DNA of 8,477 bases from an uncultured Planctomycetaceae bacterium (GTDB lineage: Bacteria > Planctomycetota > Planctomycetia > Pirellulales > JACPPG01). Location of the stretch: NCBI GenBank assembly GCA_945957305.1, contig CAMFLN010000093.1, positions 1 through 8,477 on the forward strand, in the 5' to 3' direction. Below, in pieces: positions 1-8,227 of this stretch; the first letter of the stretch is position 1, and the number at the start of each line of letters is the position of its first letter. The notes beneath the pieces are model-generated. The model did not search any database and was not told the DNA's origin. It saw nothing but the letters and a program-made list of their open reading frames with translations. Both the position numbers and the translations under genes were made by a program.

Positions 1-1
1 C

Positions 2-1156
2 CCTCACCAACCCATCGCGACCAGCCTACCGGGCCTGGAAATCAACGAACACCTGCCGCGATTGGCCAAGGTCATGGACCGCGTGACGCTTGTGCGTAGC
101 GTGCATCATGGCATGAAAAATCACAACTCGGCGTCGTATTACGCCCTGACAGGGCATGCGCCGCCGCTGGATGACATTCGCCTGCGCGACACGCTGGAGC
201 TTTATCCCGCCTACGGGTCGGTGGTCGACCACCTGTCGCCCGCCGGCGAGCGAATGCCGTCATTCGTGGCCTATCCCTATGTAATGCGCGACGGCGAGAT
301 CACGCCCGGCCAACACGCCAGCTTTCTGGGCAAGGGGCATGATCCGCTGCTGGTGACCGAGGATCCGAACCGCAACGATTTTCGCCTGCCCGAGTTGAGC
401 TTGCCCGACAGTCTGTCGATCGACCGGCTGCACAGTCGGCGCGAAATTCAAAAGGTGATCGACCGCCAGTCACGGCTGCTGGAATATTCGGCCGAAGCGC
501 GGGGGCTCGATTCGTATTACGATCGGGCGCTCGGCATGCTCGACTCGCCGCAAGTGCGACAGGCGTTCGACCTGTCGCAGGAGGCCCCTGAAGTGCGCGA
601 CGCCTACGGTCGCACCACGTACGGGCAAAGTTGCTTGCTGGCCCGGCGGCTCGTCGAGTCGGGCGTGAAGTTCGTGAACGTCTATTTTTCGAACACGATT
701 GGCGGGCAAAGTACCAAGTCCGGCGGTTGGGACACGCATGGCAATAACAACACGCGGATGTACCCGATCATCGAGCAATTCCATTTGCCACTGACCGACC
801 AGACGCTTCCCACCTTGTTGACCGATCTGGAAGAGCGTGGTCTGCTCGACACGACACTGGTCGTGTGGATGGGAGAATTTGGCCGGACGTACAAAATCAA
901 CAAGAATGCCAGCCGCGATCACTGGCCGGGCTGCTATACGGTGCTTCTGGCCGGTGGCGGTGTGCGGCGGGGTCACGTTCATGGCGCCAGTGATAAAAGT
1001 GGCGCCCGGCCGGATCGCGACCCTGTGCTGCCGGACGATCTGGCCGCGACCATGTTCCAACTCTTGGGAATTGCCCCGGAGACCGAGGTCCACGACGCCA
1101 ACGGACGTCCGCTGGTGATTGCCGCCGGACGGCCGATCGCAGGCGTCTTGGCTTAA
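2..1156 (+). CDS. DUF1501 family protein, C-terminal part (5' partial)
   Basis: The reading frame is open from base 2 to the TAA at 1154-1156 and gives 384 residues; the N-terminus lies beyond the left edge. The TTG at 62 is not a start, because homologous sequence (PIATSLPG, then EHLPRLAKVMD) continues upstream of it. DUF1501 proteins belong to the alkaline phosphatase/sulfatase-like fold and are usually Tat-exported; no reaction is established for this group. Seen in the fragment: VRSVHHGMKNHNSASYY near the start, YGQSCLLARRLVESGVKFV in the middle, WDTH at fragment residues 243-246, GEFGRT, and RDHWP at 305-309. The His and Asp residues in these blocks are the likely metal ligands, by analogy with the fold. 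The C-terminus has the usual DDLAATMFQLLGI block and ends normally. The next gene starts 28 bases downstream, which suggests co-transcription. Family assignment is firm; function is unknown. Confidence 0.93.
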   Translation, partial: PHQPIATSLPGLEINEHLPRLAKVMDRVTLVRSVHHGMKNHNSASYYALTGHAPPLDDIRLRDTLELYPAYGSVVDHLSPAGERMPSFVAYPYVMRDGEITPGQHASFLGKGHDPLLVTEDPNRNDFRLPELSLPDSLSIDRLHSRREIQKVIDRQSRLLEYSAEARGLDSYYDRALGMLDSPQVRQAFDLSQEAPEVRDAYGRTTYGQSCLLARRLVESGVKFVNVYFSNTIGGQSTKSGGWDTHGNNNTRMYPIIEQFHLPLTDQTLPTLLTDLEERGLLDTTLVVWMGEFGRTYKINKNASRDHWPGCYTVLLAGGGVRRGHVHGASDKSGARPDRDPVLPDDLAATMFQLLGIAPETEVHDANGRPLVIAAGRPIAGVLA

Positions 1157-1184
1157 ATCAATTTGTTGGATGATGGTTGCATCC

Positions 1185-2927
1185 ATGAAGCGAACGTTGC
1201 TGTCGATTCTGGTGTGCGGCTCCTTCTGGTGCTCGTGTTCATTTCCCAGCTTTGGTGGCGACAATCTCGTCCCGCGAATTCGTCACCCCTCGGCGCTGGT
1301 GCTGACCAACAACGACACGCGTCTGCTGGTGGCCAACAGCGCCGGCGGCAGCATCTCGGTCGTCGATGTCGAGCAAGGCACGGTGGTCGCCGAGGTGGAC
1401 GTCGGCCAGCGACTCGCGGACCTGGTCCTCTCGCCCGACGGGCAAATGCTGGTCTCAGTCGATGACGAGGCGCGCGAGTTGATCGTCATGCGCCACGCGG
1501 CGGAAATTCCCGAGGTCACGGCCCGACTTCGCCTTCCCGGCGCGCCGCACAGCGTCCGCTTCTCGGCCGACGGGCGTCTGTGCTTTGTCGCCATGAAGTG
1601 GGAGCGCGCGTTGGCCGTGGTGGATGTGACGGCGCCCGCGTCCCCGACGGTCATCAAAACGGTGCGGCTGTCGTTCTCGCCCCTGCTGCAATGCCTGGTG
1701 GCCGACGGTACGCGGCTGGTGGTTGCCGATGCGTTTGGCGGCGTGCTCGCCACGATTGACGTGAAGACTCTTGAGGTGATCGCGACTCGCGAAATCGTGG
1801 GGCACAACATGCGGGGCGTGGCCCTGTCGCACGATGGCCGCAACATTCTCGTCGCGCACCAGGTGCTCAACAGTCACACGGAGACCGTGCAGCGCAACGT
1901 CTTTTGGGGCGCGGTCATTACCAACGTGGTGCGCACCATTCCGGTTGAATTGTTCACTTCCCAAGTTGGCGAGCCCTTGCCCGTCACGGGGACACAGACG
2001 ATTGGCGGGCTGGGGGCCGGCGCCGGCGATCCGGCCGCGCTCGTTGTCACGCCGTCCGGAGATACCGTCGTGGCGCTAGCGGGCGTGCAAGAAATCGCCG
2101 TGCGCCGCGCGGGGCAGTTTGGTTGGCTCCGAGAACGAGTCGGTCGACGCCCCACGGCGATTGCGATTTCCTCTGACGGAACTCGCGCCTTCGTGGCCAA
2201 CACGTTTAGTGATTCAATTACGCCGCTGAACCTGAGTGAGGTCAGTACCGAGAGCGCGATCAAGTTGGGTCCTCGTCCCGGAATTTCACCAGTAGAGCGC
2301 GGGCGGCAATTGTTCTACGACGCGCGACTCTCGTACGATGGTTGGTATAGCTGCCACAGTTGCCACACAGACGGTCATTCCAACGGACTGACCAGCGACA
2401 ACTTTGGCGATGGCCTGGCCGGCGCGCCCAAGCGCGTGCTCTCGCTGTTGGGAACCGCCGATACTGGCCCCTGGGCGTGGGACGGACACGTCGGCAATCT
2501 CGACGACCAGGTTCGCAGTTCGCTAGCCGCCACGATGCGCTCGCGAAACGTCGCTGCGGAGCAAATCACCGCGATCACAGCATTTGTGCGCAGCCTGCCG
2601 CCCCCTCCGCCACAAGAAACAGCCGCCGCAGACCCGTTGGTCGCGCGGGGATTGCAAGTTTTTTCGCAATCTGGCTGCGCTCATTGCCATCCAGCTCCGG
2701 CCTACACATCGGCGGCCAGCTACCAGGTTGGGTTGACCGACGAACTGGGACGCGATCGTTTCAATCCCCCGTCGCTGCGGGGCGTGCGCTTGCGCGACAA
2801 TTTATTCCACGACAACCGGGCAGCCTCGCTGGACGAAGCCCTGGGTAGCTTCGCCCATGGCCAAGAGGAGGGGGCGGTCTCGCCGGGTGACCTGCCGGCG
2901 CTGCTCGCGTTTTTGCGCAGCCTGTAG
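1185..2927 (+). CDS. Exported YVTN beta-propeller / di-haem cytochrome c peroxidase-like protein
   Basis: 580 residues from the ATG at 1185. This start is chosen because it opens directly onto a signal peptide (MKRTLLSILVCGSF, then a cleavable region near residue 25). ATGs at 1170 and 1173 would only add a few residues, and no start has a clear Shine-Dalgarno. Residues about 30-375 are propeller repeats, with blades such as LLVANSAGGSISVVDV, LVLSPDGQMLVSVDD and RAFVANTFSDSITPLNL. Residues about 380-580 are a compact two-haem domain related to bacterial cytochrome c peroxidase and MauG. Haem attachment sites are CHSCH at 390-394 and CAHCH at 498-502, and the family FHD-x-R-AASLDEAL block is present. 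At about 200 residues this domain is shorter than the roughly 300 usual for CcpA/MauG. The distal Met of the C-terminal haem appears to be Phe556. Likely role: periplasmic redox protein, perhaps docking on a partner through the propeller; peroxidase activity is unproven. Confidence 0.92.
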   Translation: MKRTLLSILVCGSFWCSCSFPSFGGDNLVPRIRHPSALVLTNNDTRLLVANSAGGSISVVDVEQGTVVAEVDVGQRLADLVLSPDGQMLVSVDDEARELIVMRHAAEIPEVTARLRLPGAPHSVRFSADGRLCFVAMKWERALAVVDVTAPASPTVIKTVRLSFSPLLQCLVADGTRLVVADAFGGVLATIDVKTLEVIATREIVGHNMRGVALSHDGRNILVAHQVLNSHTETVQRNVFWGAVITNVVRTIPVELFTSQVGEPLPVTGTQTIGGLGAGAGDPAALVVTPSGDTVVALAGVQEIAVRRAGQFGWLRERVGRRPTAIAISSDGTRAFVANTFSDSITPLNLSEVSTESAIKLGPRPGISPVERGRQLFYDARLSYDGWYSCHSCHTDGHSNGLTSDNFGDGLAGAPKRVLSLLGTADTGPWAWDGHVGNLDDQVRSSLAATMRSRNVAAEQITAITAFVRSLPPPPPQETAAADPLVARGLQVFSQSGCAHCHPAPAYTSAASYQVGLTDELGRDRFNPPSLRGVRLRDNLFHDNRAASLDEALGSFAHGQEEGAVSPGDLPALLAFLRSL

Positions 2928-2994
2928 CGTTTCAGCTGTTACACTCCATATCGCTCGCCCAACGCCTGATTCACCACCTATCGAGATTTTCGCC

Positions 2995-5067
2995 ATGACG
3001 TCCTTTGTCGCGTCGCTGATTGGATTGACCTGCCTGTGCGCCGCTGAACCCGGCAATAACTACCGCATCGGCCGGGCAGCCAGCGACATTACGCTGCCGG
3101 TGTGGGGCATCCAGATGTTGGGCTATGTGCACCCGGACCAGATCGGCCGTGGCTTGCGCCAGCGTCAATACGCCCGCACATTCGTGGTGACCGATCTGGA
3201 TGATCGTTCGCGCCTGGCCTACGTCACTTGCGACGTAGCCTTTACGACGCACACGGTTAAGCTCGCCGTGCTGGAAAAACTGCAGCAGAAGCTGCCTGAT
3301 CGCTACACGCATGCGAATCTGATACTCGCAGGCACGCACACGCACGGCACGCCCGGAGGTTATCACCATCATTTGGCGACTAGCGTGCTGGGGGGGGATT
3401 TCTTCGTGCAAGCCTTCGACGCCCTGGTCGACGGCATCACGGAATCGATCCTGACGGCCGACGCCGATCTCAAGCCGGGGCGGATCTTGCTGGCGCAAGG
3501 AGACGTTGCCGAGGCCAATGCGAACCGCTCGTCCGTCGCCTATCGGAACAATCCAGCCGAAGAGCGCGCGGCCTATCCGCATGACGTCGACAAGTCGATG
3601 ACACTGCTCAAATTCGTCCGCGACGATGGCGCGGTCGGGCTTTTGAATTGGTTTGCGGTGCATCCCACTTCGGTCAACTTTCATTACTGTTTGACCACCA
3701 GCGACAACAAGGGCTACGCCGCATACGTGATCGAAAAGGCCCACGGCGCGCGCTACAACGGCGAACCTCAATTCGTGGCCGCCTTCGCCAATACCAACTG
3801 CGGCGACTGCACGCCGAACTTGAACCTCGACGCCACGGGTCCCGGCAAAACCGATTTAGAAAGCTGCACGATCATCGGCAGCCGGCAAGCCGAAGCCGCA
3901 CAACAATTGTTCGATACGGCCGCCGAAGCACTTACTGGTCCGATTAAAGTGCTGCACACGTTCGTGGATTTTTCGCGGCTCGCCGTCGAGCCAGAATTCA
4001 CCGGTGACGAGTCGCATCGCACTTGCCCTTCGGCTTGGGGTTACTCGTTCGCCGCGGGGTCCGACGCCGAGGGGGGCGGCATCGCGCTGTTTCGCGAAGG
4101 GATGACGAAAAACGAACCGGCCGTCGATGCCGTTGTGCGCCTGGCGGTCCCGCAAATCAAAGTCACGCCCGAGTTCCGCGAATGCCAAAAGCCCAAGGCG
4201 GTATTGATCGCCAGCGGGCTGGCCGATCCGCCGATGCACGAGCAGGTGCTTCCCCTGGCGATCGCACGCCTGGGCCAACTGACCTTTGTGATTGGCCCGG
4301 CCGAGTTCACGACCATGAGCGGCCGGCGCTTTCGCGCGGCCATCGGGCGCGAACTGAACGTCGATCCGCGCTATGTAGTCGTGGCTGGTTACGCGAATGA
4401 TTTCGCGGGCTACGTCACGACCTGGCACGAATATCAATTGCAACAGTACGAGGGAGGGCACACGCTGTTTGGGCCGTGGACCGAGGCCGGCTATCGGCAG
4501 GAGTTCGTACGCCTGGCCCGGGCGCTCAAGAGCGGTGCATCAGTCGTTGCGACGGCGCAGCCGACCGACATGCGGACCAGGCTTGAGAGGCCGACATTGC
4601 TCGATGGCCCCGACGAAAAACAGCCGCCGGGCGCGAAATTCGGCGACGTCGCCCAACCGCCGCGCGACGCCTATGCGCCTGGTGAAACCGCGTCGGTCAC
4701 CTTTTGGACCGGCAGCCCAGTCAACGATTACAAGCGGCACGATCGCTTCCTCGCCGTCGAACGTCAGATTAAGCCAGATACCTGGGAAAGCGTGCGCGAA
4801 GATTTCGACTGGGACACGACCGCCGAATGGGAACACGGCCGCGCGAAGCGCAAATCGTCGCGCGCGTCGAACTCGCAGATGAACCTGTTGAATCTTAGTC
4901 CGCCGCGCTATACGACCAATGCCGAGCCGTTCCGCGTGATCGTCAGTTGGGAAATCGGCCCTGAGACCGCGGCCGGAACCTACCGGCTGGTCCATTACGG
5001 ACGCTACAAAGAGGCGGGCGAAGTCAAGCGTTTCACCGCCTATTCGCCGGCCTTTACCGTGAAATAG
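2995..5067 (+). CDS. Neutral/alkaline ceramidase homologue, exported, with Ser-to-Thr change at the nucleophile site
   Basis: 690 residues from the ATG at 2995, where a short signal peptide begins (MTSFVASLIGLTCLCAAEPG). The frame is open back to 2857, but that extension overlaps the preceding gene and is Arg-rich non-homologous sequence. Neutral ceramidases are zinc amidases that cleave the N-acyl bond of ceramide to give sphingosine and fatty acid. Residues about 23-515 match the catalytic domain: YRIGRAASDIT, THTH at 114-117, NRS, VHPTS with His223, PAEF with Glu437 and GYVTTW with Tyr473. These correspond to the zinc ligands (two His, Glu, Tyr) of the Pseudomonas enzyme. Residues about 535-689 form the C-terminal beta domain (FGDVAQPP, WTGSPVNDYKRHDRF, HYGRY). 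The family motif GD-[VL]-S-P-N reads GDCTPN here, placing Thr273 where the catalytic Ser is expected. A basic Ser/Arg/Lys-rich insert lies at about 616-645. The family is certain; ceramide as substrate is not. Confidence 0.94.
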   Translation: MTSFVASLIGLTCLCAAEPGNNYRIGRAASDITLPVWGIQMLGYVHPDQIGRGLRQRQYARTFVVTDLDDRSRLAYVTCDVAFTTHTVKLAVLEKLQQKLPDRYTHANLILAGTHTHGTPGGYHHHLATSVLGGDFFVQAFDALVDGITESILTADADLKPGRILLAQGDVAEANANRSSVAYRNNPAEERAAYPHDVDKSMTLLKFVRDDGAVGLLNWFAVHPTSVNFHYCLTTSDNKGYAAYVIEKAHGARYNGEPQFVAAFANTNCGDCTPNLNLDATGPGKTDLESCTIIGSRQAEAAQQLFDTAAEALTGPIKVLHTFVDFSRLAVEPEFTGDESHRTCPSAWGYSFAAGSDAEGGGIALFREGMTKNEPAVDAVVRLAVPQIKVTPEFRECQKPKAVLIASGLADPPMHEQVLPLAIARLGQLTFVIGPAEFTTMSGRRFRAAIGRELNVDPRYVVVAGYANDFAGYVTTWHEYQLQQYEGGHTLFGPWTEAGYRQEFVRLARALKSGASVVATAQPTDMRTRLERPTLLDGPDEKQPPGAKFGDVAQPPRDAYAPGETASVTFWTGSPVNDYKRHDRFLAVERQIKPDTWESVREDFDWDTTAEWEHGRAKRKSSRASNSQMNLLNLSPPRYTTNAEPFRVIVSWEIGPETAAGTYRLVHYGRYKEAGEVKRFTAYSPAFTVK

Positions 5068-5182
5068 CTGCGGGCGAGTTGTTGTTTGCCTCGTCGTGGC
5101 GGGACAAAATGGGACCACGGCCGCGCCTGGAGCGGCTTCCCTCACACCTTCCTCCATCCCCTACCGCGACGTTCGCATATTG

Positions 5183-8100
5183 ATGATTGTCTGCGTTCTC
5201 CGCAAATCGATGCCATTGCTGCTCGCCGTCGTGTGTGGCGCTGCATTCTTCACCGAGCAAACTGCCCAGGCAGAAGATTCCGTGGCGGCCGCTGCAGCGC
5301 CGTTCGACTTCGAAACCGCGATCGCGCCGCTCTTGGCGTCGCACTGCCTCGATTGCCACAATCCGACGGATGAAAAAGGGGGGCTCGATCTCACATCAGG
5401 CGAAAAGGCCCTGTCCGGCGGTGACAGCGGTCCGGCCATCGTCCCCGGCAAGCCGGACGACAGCCTCTTGTGGTCGCGCGTCGACGCGGGCGAGATGCCG
5501 CCGAAGCATCCGCTGGCGCCGGAAACAAAGGAGCAACTGCGTGCCTGGATCGCGGCCGGCGCCCCCTGGCCCGCCGGATCGATCGACCGCTTCCGTTACA
5601 CCTCCGCAGCCCGGGCCGGTTACGACTGGTGGTCCTTGCAACCGGTGCATCGCCCGGCGACTCCGCCTGTGGCGGACGCAAACTGGCCGCGAAACGCGAT
5701 CGATCATTTCGTGGCGGCGGCCCTGGAGACGCGCGAACTGCCCCATGCGTCCGAGGCCGATCGCCGCACGCTCGTGCGACGACTCTCCTTCGACCTGACA
5801 GGCTTGCCCCCCACGCCTGACCAAATCAGTGCGTTTATTCAGGACGAAGCACCGGAGGCCTACGAACGTTTGGTCGATCAGCTGTTGGCCTCGCCCCAGT
5901 ATGGCGTTCGCTGGGCGCGTCATTGGCTGGACGTGGTACGCTTCGGCGAAAGCAATGGCTTCGAATACGACGAGTTCAGAAAGCACGCCTGGCCCTATCG
6001 CGATTGGGTCGTGAGTGCCTTGAACGACGACATGCCATATGACGAGTTTGTGCGCCAGCAAATTGCCGGCGATATTTTCCATCCCGAGTCGCTCGATGCG
6101 ACCGTCGCCACCGGGTTTCTGGCTGCCGGGGCTTATGACACTGCGGGGCAAAGTCAACAAAGCGCGGCCATGCGCGCCGTGGTCCGGCAAGACGAATTGG
6201 AAGACTTGGTCGGCACCGTGGCGCAAACGTTTCTTGGCCTGACCGTGAATTGCGCCCGTTGCCATGACCACAAATTCGATCCCATCCGCCAGGCGGAATA
6301 CTATGGCCTTGCCGCCGCTTTGAGCGGCACAAGGCAGGCCAATCGCGACGTCGACCGCTTGGCGCCGCGTCCCGCGGTCGCCGCCGCGTTGCAGCAATGG
6401 GAAACTAAGCGGCAGCAACTGCGCGACGAACTGACGGCGATAGAGGAGCCAGTGCGCCAGGCGATCTTGGCCGAGCGCGCGGCGCATCCCGTTGAGTTGC
6501 ACCCGGTGGCAAGCTGGGACTTCACGCAATCGGCGGCGAATCAAACGGCCGAATTTCCGATCACCTTGCACGGTGCGGCGCAATTGACCGAGCAAGGGTT
6601 GGAATTGCCTGACGACTCCTCCTTCGCCACCAGCGCTCCGCTCACTCAGCCGCTGCAGGCCAAGACGCTCGAAGCTTGGGTGCGATTGAAGACTCTCGAC
6701 CAACGCGGGGGCGCGGCGATCAGCGTGCAATCGCTCGACGGCGGTCGTTTCGATGCCATTGTTTTCGGCGAGCGCGAGCCGCGTCGTTGGATGTCGGGCA
6801 GCGACAACTTTGCGCGGACGCAAAGCTTGCAAGCCGCGGAGGAAACGGCGTCGACTGACGAGATCGTTCACATCTGCATCAGCTACAACGAAGATGGGAA
6901 GATTTCCGCCTATCGCAATGGACAGCCGTATGGCAAACCGTACCAGGCTGGCGGCACGGCGACGTTTGCCGCCAACAAGACGCAGGTTGTTTTCGGCCTG
7001 CGGCACGGCGCTGCGGCGCCGGGCAAAATGTTGCTGGGCACAATCGAGCGAGCGAAGCTGTACGATCGTGCGCTCACGGCCGAAGAAATCGCCAGCGGCT
7101 CGGACAGGCAGGTCACCACGGCCATGATTCGCGCGCAGCTCCCCAGCGCAGCGCAAGCGCGCTGCGATCAGCTGCGCGTCGAGATCGAAACGACAGCGAC
7201 CGCGATGTCGCACTTGCATCCTGCACAGGTGTACGCGATCAAGACCGGTCAATCAGAGCCGACTCACCTGCTCTCGCGCGGCAATCCGGCCCAGCCCAAG
7301 GAGGTGATACCCGCCGGGGGAATACGTTCGTTGGGAGCGCTGCCGAGCGAATTTGGGCTCACGGCCGAGGCGCCCGAGGCCGATTGTCGCCGGCGTTTGG
7401 CCGAATGGATCGTCGATGCGCGCAATCCGCTGTTTGCCCGGGTCATGGTCAATCGCGTGTGGCATTACCATTTTGGCGTCGGGTTGGTCGATACCCCCAA
7501 CGATTTTGGCTTCAACGGCGGGCGTCCTGCGAACCAGGCCCTGCTCGACTGGCTGGCGAGCGAATTTGCTGCGAGCGGCTACCGCCTCAAGGCGCTCCAT
7601 CGTTTGATTGTCACCTCGGCCACGTATCGGCAAAGCGGGCAAATGAATCCGGCCGCGGCGCGCGTCGACGCGGACAATCGTTTGCTATGGCGCAAAACGC
7701 CGCAACGACTCGAGGCCGAGGCCGCGCGTGACGCCATGCTGCACGTGGCCGGCGCGCTTGACCTGTCGCTGGGAGGGCCAGGTTTTCATGAATTGAAAAT
7801 GTCGATCGCGCCGGGGACGAATACCTTCCTGTACGAGCCCGACGACCCGACCCGACCCGCGTTCAAGAGGCGCACGCTGTATCGCGTGTGGGCACGTAGC
7901 GGGCGCAGTCCCTTGCTGGACGTGCTGGACTGCCCTGATCCGTCGACCACCTCGCCGCGCCGGGCTGTCACCACCACCCCGCTACAGGCGCTGGCGCTAT
8001 TGAACAATGCCTTTGTGCTGCACCTGGTCGACCTGTTTGCCGCGCGCGTCGCGCGCGAGGCAGGGGACGATCCCGGCCGACAGGTCAACTATGCCTATCA

Positions 8101-8227
8101 GCTGGCCTATGGACGCGAGGCGCGTGCCGACGAGCAACCCGCGGCGGTACAAGTTGTCCGCGACCATGGCCTGACCGTGCTTGCCCGCGCTTTATTTAAT
8201 TCCAACGAGTTCCTCTATGTCGATTGA
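5183..8227 (+). CDS. PSCyt1-DUF1549-LamG-DUF1553 planctomycete cytochrome c protein
   Basis: 1014 residues from the ATG at 5183. Signal peptide: basic VLRKS, hydrophobic PLLLAVVCGAAFF, then an AQA cleavage site before EDS. The frame is open from a GTG at 5096, but the added residues carry no signal; ATG 5210 is an alternative start. Residues about 45-130 are PSCyt1, with CLDCH at 55-59 and a candidate axial Met105 in GEMPPK. Residues about 165-385 are DUF1549 (LSFDLTGLPPTP, RWARHWLDVVRFGES, YDEFVRQQIAGD), with a second haem site, CARCH, at 357-361. Residues about 442-640 resemble a LamG/concanavalin-like domain (VASWDF, TLEAWVRLKTLDQR, AKLYDRALTAEEI). Residues about 735-1013 are DUF1553 (DARNPLFARVMVNRVWHYHF, LIVTSATYRQS, TTTPLQALALLNN). 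Such proteins are common in planctomycetes, usually paired with DUF1501, and their biochemical role is unsettled. The LamG-like part may bind glycan or protein. The stop codon lies inside the next gene. Confidence 0.95.
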   Translation: MIVCVLRKSMPLLLAVVCGAAFFTEQTAQAEDSVAAAAAPFDFETAIAPLLASHCLDCHNPTDEKGGLDLTSGEKALSGGDSGPAIVPGKPDDSLLWSRVDAGEMPPKHPLAPETKEQLRAWIAAGAPWPAGSIDRFRYTSAARAGYDWWSLQPVHRPATPPVADANWPRNAIDHFVAAALETRELPHASEADRRTLVRRLSFDLTGLPPTPDQISAFIQDEAPEAYERLVDQLLASPQYGVRWARHWLDVVRFGESNGFEYDEFRKHAWPYRDWVVSALNDDMPYDEFVRQQIAGDIFHPESLDATVATGFLAAGAYDTAGQSQQSAAMRAVVRQDELEDLVGTVAQTFLGLTVNCARCHDHKFDPIRQAEYYGLAAALSGTRQANRDVDRLAPRPAVAAALQQWETKRQQLRDELTAIEEPVRQAILAERAAHPVELHPVASWDFTQSAANQTAEFPITLHGAAQLTEQGLELPDDSSFATSAPLTQPLQAKTLEAWVRLKTLDQRGGAAISVQSLDGGRFDAIVFGEREPRRWMSGSDNFARTQSLQAAEETASTDEIVHICISYNEDGKISAYRNGQPYGKPYQAGGTATFAANKTQVVFGLRHGAAAPGKMLLGTIERAKLYDRALTAEEIASGSDRQVTTAMIRAQLPSAAQARCDQLRVEIETTATAMSHLHPAQVYAIKTGQSEPTHLLSRGNPAQPKEVIPAGGIRSLGALPSEFGLTAEAPEADCRRRLAEWIVDARNPLFARVMVNRVWHYHFGVGLVDTPNDFGFNGGRPANQALLDWLASEFAASGYRLKALHRLIVTSATYRQSGQMNPAAARVDADNRLLWRKTPQRLEAEAARDAMLHVAGALDLSLGGPGFHELKMSIAPGTNTFLYEPDDPTRPAFKRRTLYRVWARSGRSPLLDVLDCPDPSTTSPRRAVTTTPLQALALLNNAFVLHLVDLFAARVAREAGDDPGRQVNYAYQLAYGREARADEQPAAVQVVRDHGLTVLARALFNSNEFLYVD

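Noticed and set aside
470..1264. A 264-codon open frame on the minus strand across the DUF1501 fragment and the next gene start
   Set aside because: No recognisable family, and it crosses a gene boundary of two well-supported + strand genes; a codon-bias shadow.
2857..2994. Upstream extension of the ceramidase to the ATG at 2857
   Set aside because: It would overlap the cytochrome gene by 71 bases and add 46 Arg/Cys-rich residues ahead of a proper signal peptide. The ATG at 2995 is a better start.
2928..2994. Possible terminator or regulatory element in the gap before the ceramidase
   Set aside because: No GC-rich stem followed by a T-run and no obvious operator symmetry were seen.
3390..3397. 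Run of eight G bases inside the ceramidase, a possible indel error
   Set aside because: The frame stays homologous on both sides (SVLGGDFF), so no frameshift is indicated.
3799..3813. CGDCT in the ceramidase as a possible haem attachment site
   Set aside because: Covalent haem c needs CxxCH; here the residue after the second Cys is Thr, and the segment aligns with the ceramidase nucleophile motif.
5082..5110. Promoter-like TTGTTT - 17 bases - CAAAAT in the gap before the large cytochrome gene
   Set aside because: Only 3 of 6 and 4 of 6 matches to sigma-70 boxes, and planctomycete promoters are poorly defined. Not supported enough to annotate.
5096..5182. GTG start at 5096 for the large cytochrome protein
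   Set aside because: The extra 29 residues are not signal-like and would bury the signal peptide; ATG 5183 or 5210 fits export.
5396..7252. A 618-codon open frame on the minus strand, opposite the large cytochrome gene
   Set aside because: Its translation is Arg/His/Gln-rich with no recognisable domain, and the + strand frame has full-length homology. Long antisense open frames are expected in GC-rich coding DNA.
7844..7858. Three tandem copies of GACCC
   Set aside because: Very short, in frame inside DUF1553 (DDPTRP) and explained by GC-rich codon use.
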